A stretch of DNA of 55,594 bases, taken from an uncultured Prevotellaceae bacterium (GTDB lineage: Bacteria > Bacteroidota > Bacteroidia > Bacteroidales > Bacteroidaceae). Under the pieces are notes generated by a model, which did not search any database, was not told the DNA's origin, and was given only the letters and a program-made list of their open reading frames with translations. Both the position numbers and the translations under genes were made by a program. Where the stretch lies: contig ONHN01000010.1 in NCBI GenBank assembly GCA_900317635.1, positions 1 through 55,594 on the forward strand. Reading direction: 5' to 3'. Below, piece after piece: positions 23,816-31,809 of the stretch. Position 1 is the first letter of the stretch. Every line of letters starts with the position of its first letter.

Positions 23816-26688
23816 AGAATCAGCAACGATACATCCTCCCCCTGATAGCCCTTGCGCTATTGTTCGTTCCGAAAGCTATGGCGCAAGAGACAGAAGAGGT
23901 GCAATATAAGACCGCCCCGCCCCAGCCAGGCGACACCGCTGTTCGCGTCAATGCGCTGGAATATATGCTGCAAAAGCCGCAGGTTTCGAAGCGTTACGAA
24001 AAGAAAAGTTTTGCCGACCGTTTCTTTTTGGAAGCAGGCATCGGTCTTAACAACACGCTGACGCGTCAGGCATCTACCTACATTGACTGGCGCCGCTTCG
24101 GGGTGAACACAAACATAGCCTTTGGCGACTGGATAACGCCCGAACATGGTGTGCGCATCGCCCTTGAAGCCGACCTCTTCCGCCACAAGGATATCAGCAA
24201 CCATGCAAAAGCTTTTGGCTTTTCGGCAGACTACATGATGAATTTTTCAGCTGTAGGCAATCGTGTTTACGAAAAGCCCCACCGCTTCGAGGTGATAGGT
24301 TTGGCTGGTTTTGATGTGCTTCGTTCCTATATCAGCGGTAAGAAGAAGTGGGTGCCAGGGCTTCACTTGGGCTTGCGCGGTCAGGCCAATGTCTCCCGCT
24401 ATACCTATATATATATAGAACCCCGCGCCACGCTCTACAGCGAAAATTTGCTGCAACGCCAGAACCGCTATGGTTTGCGTCCCGCGCTGAGTTTGAATGT
24501 AGGTGCAGGCTATCGACTTGTGCCAGGTTGGCGCATCAATACCGAGGAGTTTACCACGTCGGGCCACTTTCTTGAAAACACCTTCCTCTCGCTTAGTGGC
24601 GGTGTCAATTTCCTTGGTGGTAGTCAGTTTAGCAAGTGGAAACATCGCGGGGGGCCTCGCGCCATCTTAGGACTGGGTAAGTGGTTTAGTCCCAGCAGCG
24701 GTCTGCGCCTGAGTTTTGGCATGATGTCCTACGGACAAGGTAAGCAGCATCGGCATGCTAAGGGCGGAGCGATAGCCCTTGACTACATGCTGAACATGCA
24801 CAACGTCTTTGGCGGCTATAAGCCCGCCCGCGTCTTCTACGTCAACGCCCTTGCAGGCGTTAGCTATAGCTACATGCAAACGGGCACGGGCAAGCGTTGG
24901 CTACCGGGTTTCGGCGTAGGCCTACAGCCCAACGTGCGCGTTGCCTCGGGCATGACACTCTTCCTTGAGCCCCGCGTAGATCTCTATCCTAAAAAGTACA
25001 ATGCCTACAACTATACCTTTGGCTCTGGCGACTTAGCTTTCAGCCTGTTGGCAGGTATCAACTTCCAACAAACGGGCGATATGACAGTCGTCCGCGAGCG
25101 CAACGCGGCATTCCAAAACGTAGCGTGGTACGACCACACCTTCGTCGATGCCACCATCGGTGCCTCCATACCAATACGTGGTTATTCCCTCCGTCACGTA
25201 CGCTCAACGCTTTCGCCTGCCACGCATATAGGTTTTGGTAAGTGGTTTACGGCACTTTCTGGTGTGCGCCTCAAGGCTGAGGCAGGACGTGCGGAGTGGG
25301 ACAGAGGGCGCAGTAACACGTTCATCAATCTGGGTGCCGACTACATGTTCAATCTGTCGAACCTCGCCAGTGGCTACCGCCCCAATCGCAAAGTGGAGCT
25401 CGTAGGTTTGCTGGGTATCGATGCAGCCTCGTTGCGCTACAATCAAAGGTTTTACGTTGGTGCTAACGTGGGTTTGAAAGGTCTTTGGAACGTGTCGCCA
25501 ACGTTCAGTCTCTTCCTCGAACCCGAATTGTACGCCTACGACAATGATTTCCTGCCAGGCACGACGGCCTCTTCTGTTAAGCTCGACCTCCTTGCCAATC
25601 TTTCGGCGGGTATGCAGTTTAATATCAATGCTACGACGGGTTCAGCGCTGAAAAGCTATGAGAAGGACGATGTTCGTCCGTTCTACATGCTCAGTGCTGG
25701 TGCTGCGATGATGGCCGCTGGTATGCGTTCGGCCCCCACTGTGGGCGGGGTAGGGCGTATAGGTTATGGTCAGTGGTTTAGTCCCGTCTCTGCTTGGCGT
25801 GTCAGTTTGGGTGCCGATGCTTTCCGCCATAAGGAGGGCCGCAAGCGCCATTATAGCGGTATGCTGACGGCTGGGGCCGACTACCTCATCGATATCACCG
25901 CTGCCACCTTTGGTGCTGATGACGACCGTCCCTTCAGCGTGCGTGCCGTAGCTGGTGCCAACCTCGGTGCGTGGTATGAACGTGGCAAGACCCACTTCAG
26001 TCCCGACCTTCATGCAGGTCTGCAACTGGCAGTACGTGTGGGTTCCAATGGTTGGGAACTCTTTGCAGAACCGCAGATGGCCTATCAGTGCTATAGCCAA
26101 ACAACCGACAAATTTGCCCACATTTTTCCCACGTTGCAGGTTGGCGTGAACTATACTTATCGCCGTGGCGACCGAACGAATACCGAGCATCCTTACAAGA
26201 ACTTCGCTGAAGTTTTGGTAGGAGCTGGAGCCTATTCAGGGACGGTGACAGCTGCCCGGGGTTTCACGCGAAAGCTTACACTGACATACGGTGCGGCCTA
26301 CGGGCGATATGTTTCAGCGCGTGGTGCTGTGCGCATCGGTATCAATCAGACCCACATTCCTAAGTTGCGTAAGAACCACGGTCATGGTAGCGACCTGACA
26401 ACCTTGCGCATTGACTACCTCCACAGTCTTTTGCCGCAAGATGGCGGAAGTTTCCACCTGCGAGGCGTTGCTGGCGTGAATGTCGATTTGCACAGCTATA
26501 AAGGCTGTACGCGCTGGGGCGCAGGTGTCAACGTTGGCGTGCAGGCCGCCTACGAGGTTTCGCCCCGCGTGGAGATCTTTGCCGAACCTACGCTTACCAT
26601 TATTAGTAAGAGCATTAAAAGCGGACACACCAACCATCCCGTCGAGGGCGAGGGTAAACTGCTCATCGGTACGCGCATAAACTTCTAA
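23812..26688 (+). CDS. Outer-membrane protein of five tandem beta-barrel-like modules
   Basis: 958 residues with a signal peptide (about 1-25, PKAMAQ). The mature protein has five divergent copies of a module of about 180 residues. The G(K/Q/R)WF-S/T-P...G-x-R-(L/I/V) motif recurs at about residues 104, 287, 474, 650 and 829. A (F/I)xEP strand motif recurs at about 200, 384, 568, 750 and 922. Between them lie DYMxNxSxxxxGYxPxR-type segments (ADYMMNFS, LDYMLNMH, ADYMFNLS, ADYLIDIT, IDYLHSLL). Each module resembles the single barrel domain of small Bacteroidetes OMPs. The protein ends in F (LLIGTRINF). It overlaps the preceding gene by 4 bp, so the products are likely co-made partners. Function unknown. 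Confidence 0.85.
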   Translation: MKNQQRYILPLIALALLFVPKAMAQETEEVQYKTAPPQPGDTAVRVNALEYMLQKPQVSKRYEKKSFADRFFLEAGIGLNNTLTRQASTYIDWRRFGVNTNIAFGDWITPEHGVRIALEADLFRHKDISNHAKAFGFSADYMMNFSAVGNRVYEKPHRFEVIGLAGFDVLRSYISGKKKWVPGLHLGLRGQANVSRYTYIYIEPRATLYSENLLQRQNRYGLRPALSLNVGAGYRLVPGWRINTEEFTTSGHFLENTFLSLSGGVNFLGGSQFSKWKHRGGPRAILGLGKWFSPSSGLRLSFGMMSYGQGKQHRHAKGGAIALDYMLNMHNVFGGYKPARVFYVNALAGVSYSYMQTGTGKRWLPGFGVGLQPNVRVASGMTLFLEPRVDLYPKKYNAYNYTFGSGDLAFSLLAGINFQQTGDMTVVRERNAAFQNVAWYDHTFVDATIGASIPIRGYSLRHVRSTLSPATHIGFGKWFTALSGVRLKAEAGRAEWDRGRSNTFINLGADYMFNLSNLASGYRPNRKVELVGLLGIDAASLRYNQRFYVGANVGLKGLWNVSPTFSLFLEPELYAYDNDFLPGTTASSVKLDLLANLSAGMQFNINATTGSALKSYEKDDVRPFYMLSAGAAMMAAGMRSAPTVGGVGRIGYGQWFSPVSAWRVSLGADAFRHKEGRKRHYSGMLTAGADYLIDITAATFGADDDRPFSVRAVAGANLGAWYERGKTHFSPDLHAGLQLAVRVGSNGWELFAEPQMAYQCYSQTTDKFAHIFPTLQVGVNYTYRRGDRTNTEHPYKNFAEVLVGAGAYSGTVTAARGFTRKLTLTYGAAYGRYVSARGAVRIGINQTHIPKLRKNHGHGSDLTTLRIDYLHSLLPQDGGSFHLRGVAGVNVDLHSYKGCTRWGAGVNVGVQAAYEVSPRVEIFAEPTLTIISKSIKSGHTNHPVEGEGKLLIGTRINF

Positions 26689-26708
26689 ATCATCGCACTT
26701 CTCGCTAA

Positions 26709-26747
26709 CGAAGGCGAATTTCGTGACGACCTCGGAGTTCGCCTTCG
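26709..26747 (+). terminator. Hairpin after the three-gene OMP operon
   Basis: CGAAGGCGAA (26709-26718) pairs perfectly with TTCGCCTTCG (26738-26747), 19-nt loop, 21 bp past the stop codon. There is no U-run, so it is a probable 3'-end structure rather than a classic terminator. Confidence 0.5.
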
Positions 26748-26785
26748 CTTGCACGAATGAAATATCAATGTAATACGCGTTATGT

Positions 26786-26817
26786 TTGTCTGTAATGCAG
26801 GAAATGTGTATTTTTGC
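26786..26817 (+). promoter_or_regulatory. Promoter of the split-dockerin gene
   Basis: TTTG at 26786-26789 and TATTTTTG at 26810-26817, with 20 bp between. The start codon is 139 bp downstream, leaving a long leader that contains a heptanucleotide repeat. Confidence 0.6.
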
Positions 26818-26830
26818 ACACAGAAATAGT

Positions 26831-26854
26831 AGTGACAAGTGGCAAGTGACGAGT
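26831..26854 (+). repeat. Heptanucleotide repeat (AAGTGAC type)
   Basis: AGTGACAAGTGGCAAGTGAC followed by GAGT: three heptamers, inside the leader of the split-dockerin gene. Confidence 0.7.
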
Positions 26855-26955
26855 TTTGCAATGCCAGCGAAACCTATCCATAGAGCCGCCACGCGCAAAA
26901 GACCTTTGCCGTCTTAAACAATAGACATAAACATCAGCATAAAACTCGAACGATT

Positions 26956-27942
26956 ATGAAAAAGACATTAACCCTTGTAGGTGTCTTCGCGCTGTTTGCT
27001 CTGACCGGGACGGCGCAGAAGAACTATGACCTTAACGGCGATGGTGCCGAAAACGTTGGCGACGTGACTACGCTCGTCAACATCATCTTGGGAAAGACAC
27101 AACCCGTGATGACTGGCGAAGGCTTTTCTCCTGCCGGCAAAACGGCTGACGGACATTTGCAGGATGCCGTGAAAGATGCTGCGGGCAACGTGCTGGCCTC
27201 GCTCTCGGGTGTCGTAGAGCCAAATTCGGATGGCGGCGTTTATCGCATTCTCTCTTATTACTGGAATTCGCCCAATCAGTTTGTAGAGGGAGAAGGAAAA
27301 TCGCAAAAGGTGTTTACCTATACTTTGAACGCTGACGGCTTCATCTCGGAAACTACCGAAGTGGAGACCGAAGGCGGCAAGGTGCAGGCGGAGACCACAT
27401 CCAACTATACATACGATGCCGACAATAGGCTTGTTGGAATGGCCGAAGTGATAGACATGACAGGGTTGTATGGTTTTGAGTTTAAGGTGAACACAACGAA
27501 AGCTTTTACCTATGACAGCAAAGGAGACCTCGTAAAGTGCGTCACTACATCGAAAGGTACTATGGACGGTAGTCCTTCTGTTCGCACAACGACCGTCAGC
27601 TATAGCGATGAGCCCAATCCGTTGCTTCGTCCCCTTGTCCTGATTGCGGGTAGCAATAACATCTCGGTTTCTTCTTCGTTGATGGTGCTCGGTTTCTTCG
27701 GCGTAGGTCCTGCCCACTTGCCTAAGAGCATCAAGTTCGATGCCGACACGTGGTCGTACAACGTTACGCTTCGCAGCGACGGCACCGTGAGTAAAGAAGA
27801 CGTGGGAGGCTGGATGACATACGAAAACTATTATACCCACGAACCTCAGAGCCTATCGGATCTCTACGACCTCAACGGCGACGGCGACGTGAACGTAGGC
27901 GACGTGACAACGTTGGTCAATCGGATCCTTGGAAAAATTTAG
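26956..27942 (+). CDS. Secreted protein with one dockerin repeat at each end and a DUF4595-like core
   Basis: 328 residues; signal peptide about 1-20. Directly after it comes YDLNGDGAENVGDVTTLVNIILGK, one F-hand dockerin repeat. The C-terminus ends YDLNGDGDVNVGDVTTLVNRILGK, a second one with the same spacing. Dockerins normally have both repeats side by side, as in the LRR protein at 270-1406. The core contains YDADNRLVGM, FTYDSKGDLVKCV and TVSYSD strands that recall RHS-like or DUF4595 Bacteroidetes proteins. It probably stands alone in transcription (promoter at 26786-26817). Partner and role are unknown. Confidence 0.8.
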   Translation: MKKTLTLVGVFALFALTGTAQKNYDLNGDGAENVGDVTTLVNIILGKTQPVMTGEGFSPAGKTADGHLQDAVKDAAGNVLASLSGVVEPNSDGGVYRILSYYWNSPNQFVEGEGKSQKVFTYTLNADGFISETTEVETEGGKVQAETTSNYTYDADNRLVGMAEVIDMTGLYGFEFKVNTTKAFTYDSKGDLVKCVTTSKGTMDGSPSVRTTTVSYSDEPNPLLRPLVLIAGSNNISVSSSLMVLGFFGVGPAHLPKSIKFDADTWSYNVTLRSDGTVSKEDVGGWMTYENYYTHEPQSLSDLYDLNGDGDVNVGDVTTLVNRILGKI

Positions 27943-27994
27943 TAGAAAGTGACAAGTTCCCTCTATAGGACGAGAGGGGAGTAGAACGTAATGA

Positions 27995-28015
27995 CTTAAA
28001 CATTAAACATTAAGG
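27995..28015 (+). repeat. Heptanucleotide repeat (ATTAAAC type)
   Basis: CTTAAACATTAAACATTAAG, almost three heptamers, in the 202-bp gap before the P-type ATPase gene. It is the inverse orientation of the 8241-8275 family. Confidence 0.7.
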
Positions 28016-28035
28016 CTACGCTTATGGCAAGGGGT

Positions 28036-28063
28036 GCAGGAGAGACGCCTGCGTACCCAGTTA
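28036..28063 (+). repeat. REP-like hairpin repeat, copy B
   Basis: GCAGGAGAGACGCCTGCG then TACCCAGTTA. It has the same layout as copies A and C and lies directly before a heptamer array. Confidence 0.65.
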
Positions 28064-28083
28064 AGCTATGCCGACGTGAGGCG

Positions 28084-28120
28084 CACTCGTCACTTGTCAC
28101 TCGTCACTCGTCACTTGTCA
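28084..28120 (+). repeat. Heptanucleotide repeat (CTCGTCA/CTTGTCA), five units
   Basis: Five tandem heptamers alternating CTCGTCA and CTTGTCA. It ends 24 bp before the P-type ATPase start codon and is the longest array of this family in the window. Confidence 0.8.
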
Positions 28121-28144
28121 ACTTATAATACCTTGCATCAATCA

Positions 28145-30802
28145 ATGTCGTCAAAGTTAGAAAGCATTCAAGGATTAACCGACGTGCAGGTGGCTGAGAG
28201 TCGTATCCAATATGGGTCGAACGTCTTTACGCCTCCTGCGCGCACACCGCTTTGGAAGCAGTTGCTTTGGCGACTTTGCGGACCTTTTGGGCATTATATT
28301 AAGGGCGGGCAAGACGGCGATAGCCTGATTTTCATTTTGGAGGTCATTACGCTGTTGTCCTTTCTGACGAGTATGGCCGAGTACTTAGGTTGGATGGGAC
28401 TGACACCAGCCCCCAAGAGCGTGTTTCTTGAACCCATAGGCATTCTTTGTGCCGTTGTGCTGGCCACTGGCGTATCGTTTCTGTTTGAAACAAAAGCCAA
28501 GCGCGAGTTTGAACTTCTTAACCAAACTGCCGACGATGAACCTGTGCGCGTGGTGCGTAGCCAAGGACAGTGCGAGGTGGCGCGGCGCGACGTGGTCGTA
28601 GGCGACTACGTGGTGCTGCAAACGGGCGACGAAGTGCCTGCCGATGCTCGCCTCGTGATGGCCACGGCGTTGAGCTTAGACGAAAGCACGTTGACGGGCG
28701 AACCCCTTTGCCATAAGAGCCTTGACGCAGAGAGCGATGAAGGGGCTGTTTATCCCAGTAATGTTGTGCTTCGTGGAACGAAGGTGATGGAGGGGCACGG
28801 TGTGGCGCACGTGACGGCCGTTGGCGATGCCACTGAAGCAGGGCGCGCCTTTGCCGATTCGCAAGCTGAACGCCGACAGACAACGCCACTCGTAGGTCAG
28901 CTTGATGCGCTGGGAAAACTGATTGCTAACATAAGCTATGTACTTGCCTTCTTAGTGTTTGTAGCACGTATCTACGCTTTCTTGCATGCTGCCAACTTTG
29001 ATTGGGCAGCTATGGGCACGATGGACTTCGGCGCGTATATGCTGCAAACGCTGATGATAGCTGTGACGTTGATTGCCGTCAGTGTGCCCGAGGGCCTGCC
29101 TATGGCCGTATCGCTCTCGCTGGCACTATCCATGCGACGCATGCTGCGAACGGGTTGTCTCGTCCGCACGTTGCAAGCCTGTGAAACAATGGGAGCAGCC
29201 ACCGTGGTTTGCACCGACAAGACGGGGACGCTGACCGAAAACCGAATGCAGGTTAGCGACATTCTGACGGGCGAAGACGTTCAGAGCGTACAGCAGTGCA
29301 TGGCCATTTGCAGTACCGCAGCCCTTGAGCACTCTGAAAGCGGGAAGCGTCCTTTGGGCAATCCCACCGAGGGTGCTTTGCTGCTTTACCTTGATAGCAT
29401 CGGAATGGACTATCAGTCCATGCGTCAGCGCGTGGAAATAGTGGATGAGGTGCCCTTCTCTACCGAGCATAAATATATGAGCGTCACTGTGCGCGAACGC
29501 AATGGCGATGTTAGCAATGCGCCGATAGTGCGTTATGTGAAAGGGGCACCTGAAGTAGTGATGAAGATGTGCGACCGCCTTGATAGCGTTTTGCAGCAAG
29601 GAACCATCGACCATACCCTGCAAGCATGGCAGCGACAGGCACGCCGCACGTTAGCCTTTGCCGTAGAGCAGATAGATGCCAATACGCAGCAGGGTGGGGG
29701 ACTTGTGTTGACAGGTCTTTGCGCCATTGCCGACCCCGTTCGTGCCGACGTGCCCGAAGCAGTGTTGGCGTGTCAGCGGGCTGGTATTCGTGTGAAGATA
29801 GTGACGGGCGATGCGCCCGACACGGCGCGCGAGATTGCCCGGCAAGTGCATGTGGCCGAAGAGGACGTCATTAGCCGTGCCCGCCCCGCCGATAAGCGCA
29901 AGCTTGTAGAGCAGTTGCAACAGGCGGGCGAAGTAGTGGCCGTAACGGGCGATGGTACCAACGATGCGCCAGCCCTTCGCGCGGCCCACGTAGGCCTCTC
30001 TATGGGCAGCGGCACAGCCGTGGCAAAAGAGGCTTCCGACATCACCCTGCTTGACGATAGCTTTGCCAGCATCGTGCGTGCCGTCTTATGGGGGCGTTCG
30101 CTCTATCGCAACATCCGGCGCTTCATCCTATTCCAACTCACGGTGAATGTGGCCGCCTGTCTGTTGGTGCTCGTGGGGTCGGTCATTTCAACGCAAGCAC
30201 CGCTGACTGTGGTGCAGATGCTGTGGGTTAACCTCATTATGGACACTATTGCTGCAGGTGCTTTAGCTTCGTTGCCCCCTTCGCGCGGTGTGCTCTACGA
30301 ACCTCCGCGTCGGCCTGGCGAGTCAATCATTTCGCGGGGCATGTGGGTGCGCATTCTTTGTATTGGCGGCTTGTTTGCAGCCATTCTTATCGCTGCTCTT
30401 TATATATTGGAGCATGCAAATGTTGATTCGCCTCTTGACCTCATCCTATTCCTATTTAATCGCCATACGGAAGGAAAGTTTATAGGAATGAGCGACTACG
30501 AACAAACGTACCTCTTTACGCTCTTTGTGGGCATGCAGTTTTGGAATCTCTTCAACGCTCGTGCGTTCTTGACGCGCCATAGCGCTTTGAATCTGAAGGG
30601 CTGCCGAGTGTTCCTCATGGTGTGCCTCGTCATCCTGATAGGGCAGGCAGCACTTGTGCTTTCAGGGTCTTCCATGTTTGCCGCCGCATCGTTGACGATA
30701 GAAGATTTCTGCTGGTGCTTCGTGCTGACCTCTCCCATCTTGCTCGTGCCCGAAATGCTGCGGCCGCTGTATCGCATGTGGTTACAAACGCCTCGCTCGT
30801 AA
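28145..30802 (+). CDS. P-type ATPase, calcium-transporting (PMCA-like)
   Basis: 885 residues from ATG 28145 (MSSKLESIQGLTDVQVAESR). Upstream in-frame codons lie in repeats and are not used. The actuator loop is LTGEPL (TGEP instead of the common TGES). M4 contains PEGLPMAVSLSLALSM. The phosphorylation site is CTDKTGTLTEN (Asp about 357), followed by VKGAPEVV, TGDAPDTAREIA and VTGDGTNDAPAL (about 600). M6 is VQMLWVNLIMDTIAAGALAS, the N/D calcium ligand helix, and the C-terminal helices match the cation ATPase C domain. It should export Ca2+ (or a similar cation) across the inner membrane. It is not obviously in an operon. Confidence 0.92.
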   Translation: MSSKLESIQGLTDVQVAESRIQYGSNVFTPPARTPLWKQLLWRLCGPFGHYIKGGQDGDSLIFILEVITLLSFLTSMAEYLGWMGLTPAPKSVFLEPIGILCAVVLATGVSFLFETKAKREFELLNQTADDEPVRVVRSQGQCEVARRDVVVGDYVVLQTGDEVPADARLVMATALSLDESTLTGEPLCHKSLDAESDEGAVYPSNVVLRGTKVMEGHGVAHVTAVGDATEAGRAFADSQAERRQTTPLVGQLDALGKLIANISYVLAFLVFVARIYAFLHAANFDWAAMGTMDFGAYMLQTLMIAVTLIAVSVPEGLPMAVSLSLALSMRRMLRTGCLVRTLQACETMGAATVVCTDKTGTLTENRMQVSDILTGEDVQSVQQCMAICSTAALEHSESGKRPLGNPTEGALLLYLDSIGMDYQSMRQRVEIVDEVPFSTEHKYMSVTVRERNGDVSNAPIVRYVKGAPEVVMKMCDRLDSVLQQGTIDHTLQAWQRQARRTLAFAVEQIDANTQQGGGLVLTGLCAIADPVRADVPEAVLACQRAGIRVKIVTGDAPDTAREIARQVHVAEEDVISRARPADKRKLVEQLQQAGEVVAVTGDGTNDAPALRAAHVGLSMGSGTAVAKEASDITLLDDSFASIVRAVLWGRSLYRNIRRFILFQLTVNVAACLLVLVGSVISTQAPLTVVQMLWVNLIMDTIAAGALASLPPSRGVLYEPPRRPGESIISRGMWVRILCIGGLFAAILIAALYILEHANVDSPLDLILFLFNRHTEGKFIGMSDYEQTYLFTLFVGMQFWNLFNARAFLTRHSALNLKGCRVFLMVCLVILIGQAALVLSGSSMFAAASLTIEDFCWCFVLTSPILLVPEMLRPLYRMWLQTPRS

Positions 30803-30856
30803 TACTTCGGTGAAATTAAAAAAGCAAAAAGTTTTTCCTTATTCTTAAAACTTTCG

Positions 30857-30864
30857 TATCTTTG
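30857..30864 (+). promoter_or_regulatory. Promoter -7 box of the DUF177-rpmF operon
   Basis: TATCTTTG, with a T-rich -33 region at 30831-30836. The ATG is only 10 bp after the box, so the transcript should have almost no leader. Confidence 0.65.
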
Positions 30865-30873
30865 CAGCCGCTT

Positions 30874-31335
30874 ATGCTCCAAACAGATTGCTTAACGTAT
30901 CGCATTACGGGCCGTGCCGATGCCGACAAACGCACGTTGCAGCTTGACAACGACTTCTTTGCGTCGTTGCCGCAGGATACGATACAGGGCGGCGACTTGG
31001 TCGTGGAAATCGTGCCGCATTTGTGCGACGATGAAACCACAGCGTTTGCTATTAGCCTGCGTGGGATGGTGGTTGTGCTTTGCGACCGTTGCCTAGAACC
31101 CGTTAGCTTGCCCATTGAGGTTGAAGAGACCGTGAAAGTGGCAGTGGCCGATAGCTCCGAAGCAGAAGAGAATCCCGACATCCTCGTAGCCGACCATCAA
31201 ACGGGACTTTGGAACGCAGCGTGGACACTCTACGAAATATGCGAAACGTCGTTGCCGATGACTCGCGTGCATCAAGACGGCGGCTGCAATGCCGACATGC
31301 TTGCGCGCTTTACGTCCGACGACGAAGCATCGTGA
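30874..31335 (+). CDS. DUF177 (YceD-like) protein
   Basis: 153 residues from ATG 30874 (MLQTDCLTYRITG). A TTG start 12 bp upstream lies inside the promoter and is rejected. The family mark is VLCDRCLEPVSLPIEVEETVKV (CxxC in the middle), followed by an acidic linker and a C-terminal block that usually includes a CNP-type motif; here it reads DGGCNADM. DUF177 proteins are encoded just before rpmF in most bacteria and are linked to 23S rRNA accumulation. That placement holds here: rpmF follows at 118 bp. Co-transcription with rpmF-fabH is likely. Confidence 0.88.
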   Translation: MLQTDCLTYRITGRADADKRTLQLDNDFFASLPQDTIQGGDLVVEIVPHLCDDETTAFAISLRGMVVVLCDRCLEPVSLPIEVEETVKVAVADSSEAEENPDILVADHQTGLWNAAWTLYEICETSLPMTRVHQDGGCNADMLARFTSDDEAS

Positions 31336-31339
31336 GGCA

Positions 31340-31357
31340 TACAATATTAATATTATA
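31340..31357. repeat. 18-bp AT-rich repeat, also at 21731-21748
   Basis: TACAATATTAATATTATA, identical to 21731-21748 near the start of the carboxypeptidase-regulatory/OmpA/TPR gene. It contains the palindrome AATATTAATATT. Confidence 0.6.
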
Positions 31358-31453
31358 TAGCAACAACAAAAAGAATAACAAACGGTGTCACCCCTCTTTC
31401 GCAGCAGTTGATGCTAAACGAAAAGGTTTGCACCCATAACAAACAATTGCACT

Positions 31454-31642
31454 ATGGCACATCCTAAAAGAAGACAAAGCAAAACGCGCACGCTGAAGCG
31501 TCGCACCCACGACAAGGCCGTGGCTCCCACGATTGCAGTTTGCCCCAACTGCGGCGGCTGGCACATCTATCACACCGTTTGCCCCAACTGCGGATACTAC
31601 CGTGGTATGTTGGCAATTGCTCCTAAAGAAGAACAAGAATAA
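31454..31642 (+). CDS. rpmF: 50S ribosomal protein L32
   Basis: 62 residues, MAHPKRRQSKTRTLKRRTHDK with the basic N-terminus typical of L32. CPNCGGWHIYHTVCPNCGYYRG forms a four-Cys zinc site, so this is the zinc-binding (C+) form. It is part of the large ribosomal subunit. It follows DUF177 and precedes fabH, a gene order widespread in Bacteroidetes. Confidence 0.97.
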   Translation: MAHPKRRQSKTRTLKRRTHDKAVAPTIAVCPNCGGWHIYHTVCPNCGYYRGMLAIAPKEEQE

Positions 31643-31720
31643 TAAGGAGAATAGGGTAGGCGCCTTTGTCGGTGTCTTACCCAATATGGACGCGCAGAAG
31701 ACACAAAACCCCGCAAATGC

Positions 31721-31770
31721 ACAAAGCCTTTTGTGTCTTTTGTGGGATTTTGTGTCTTTTGTGGCTTACG
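31721..31770 (+). repeat. CTTTTGTG leader repeat before fabH
   Basis: Three copies of a CTTTTGTG(T/G) motif within 50 bp, 40 bp upstream of the fabH start. Related in sense and position to other CTTCGTG leader repeats in the window. Confidence 0.55.
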
Positions 31771-31809
31771 TCCCGCAGAATCTGCGTATTTCAACACACA
31801 TATATTATT

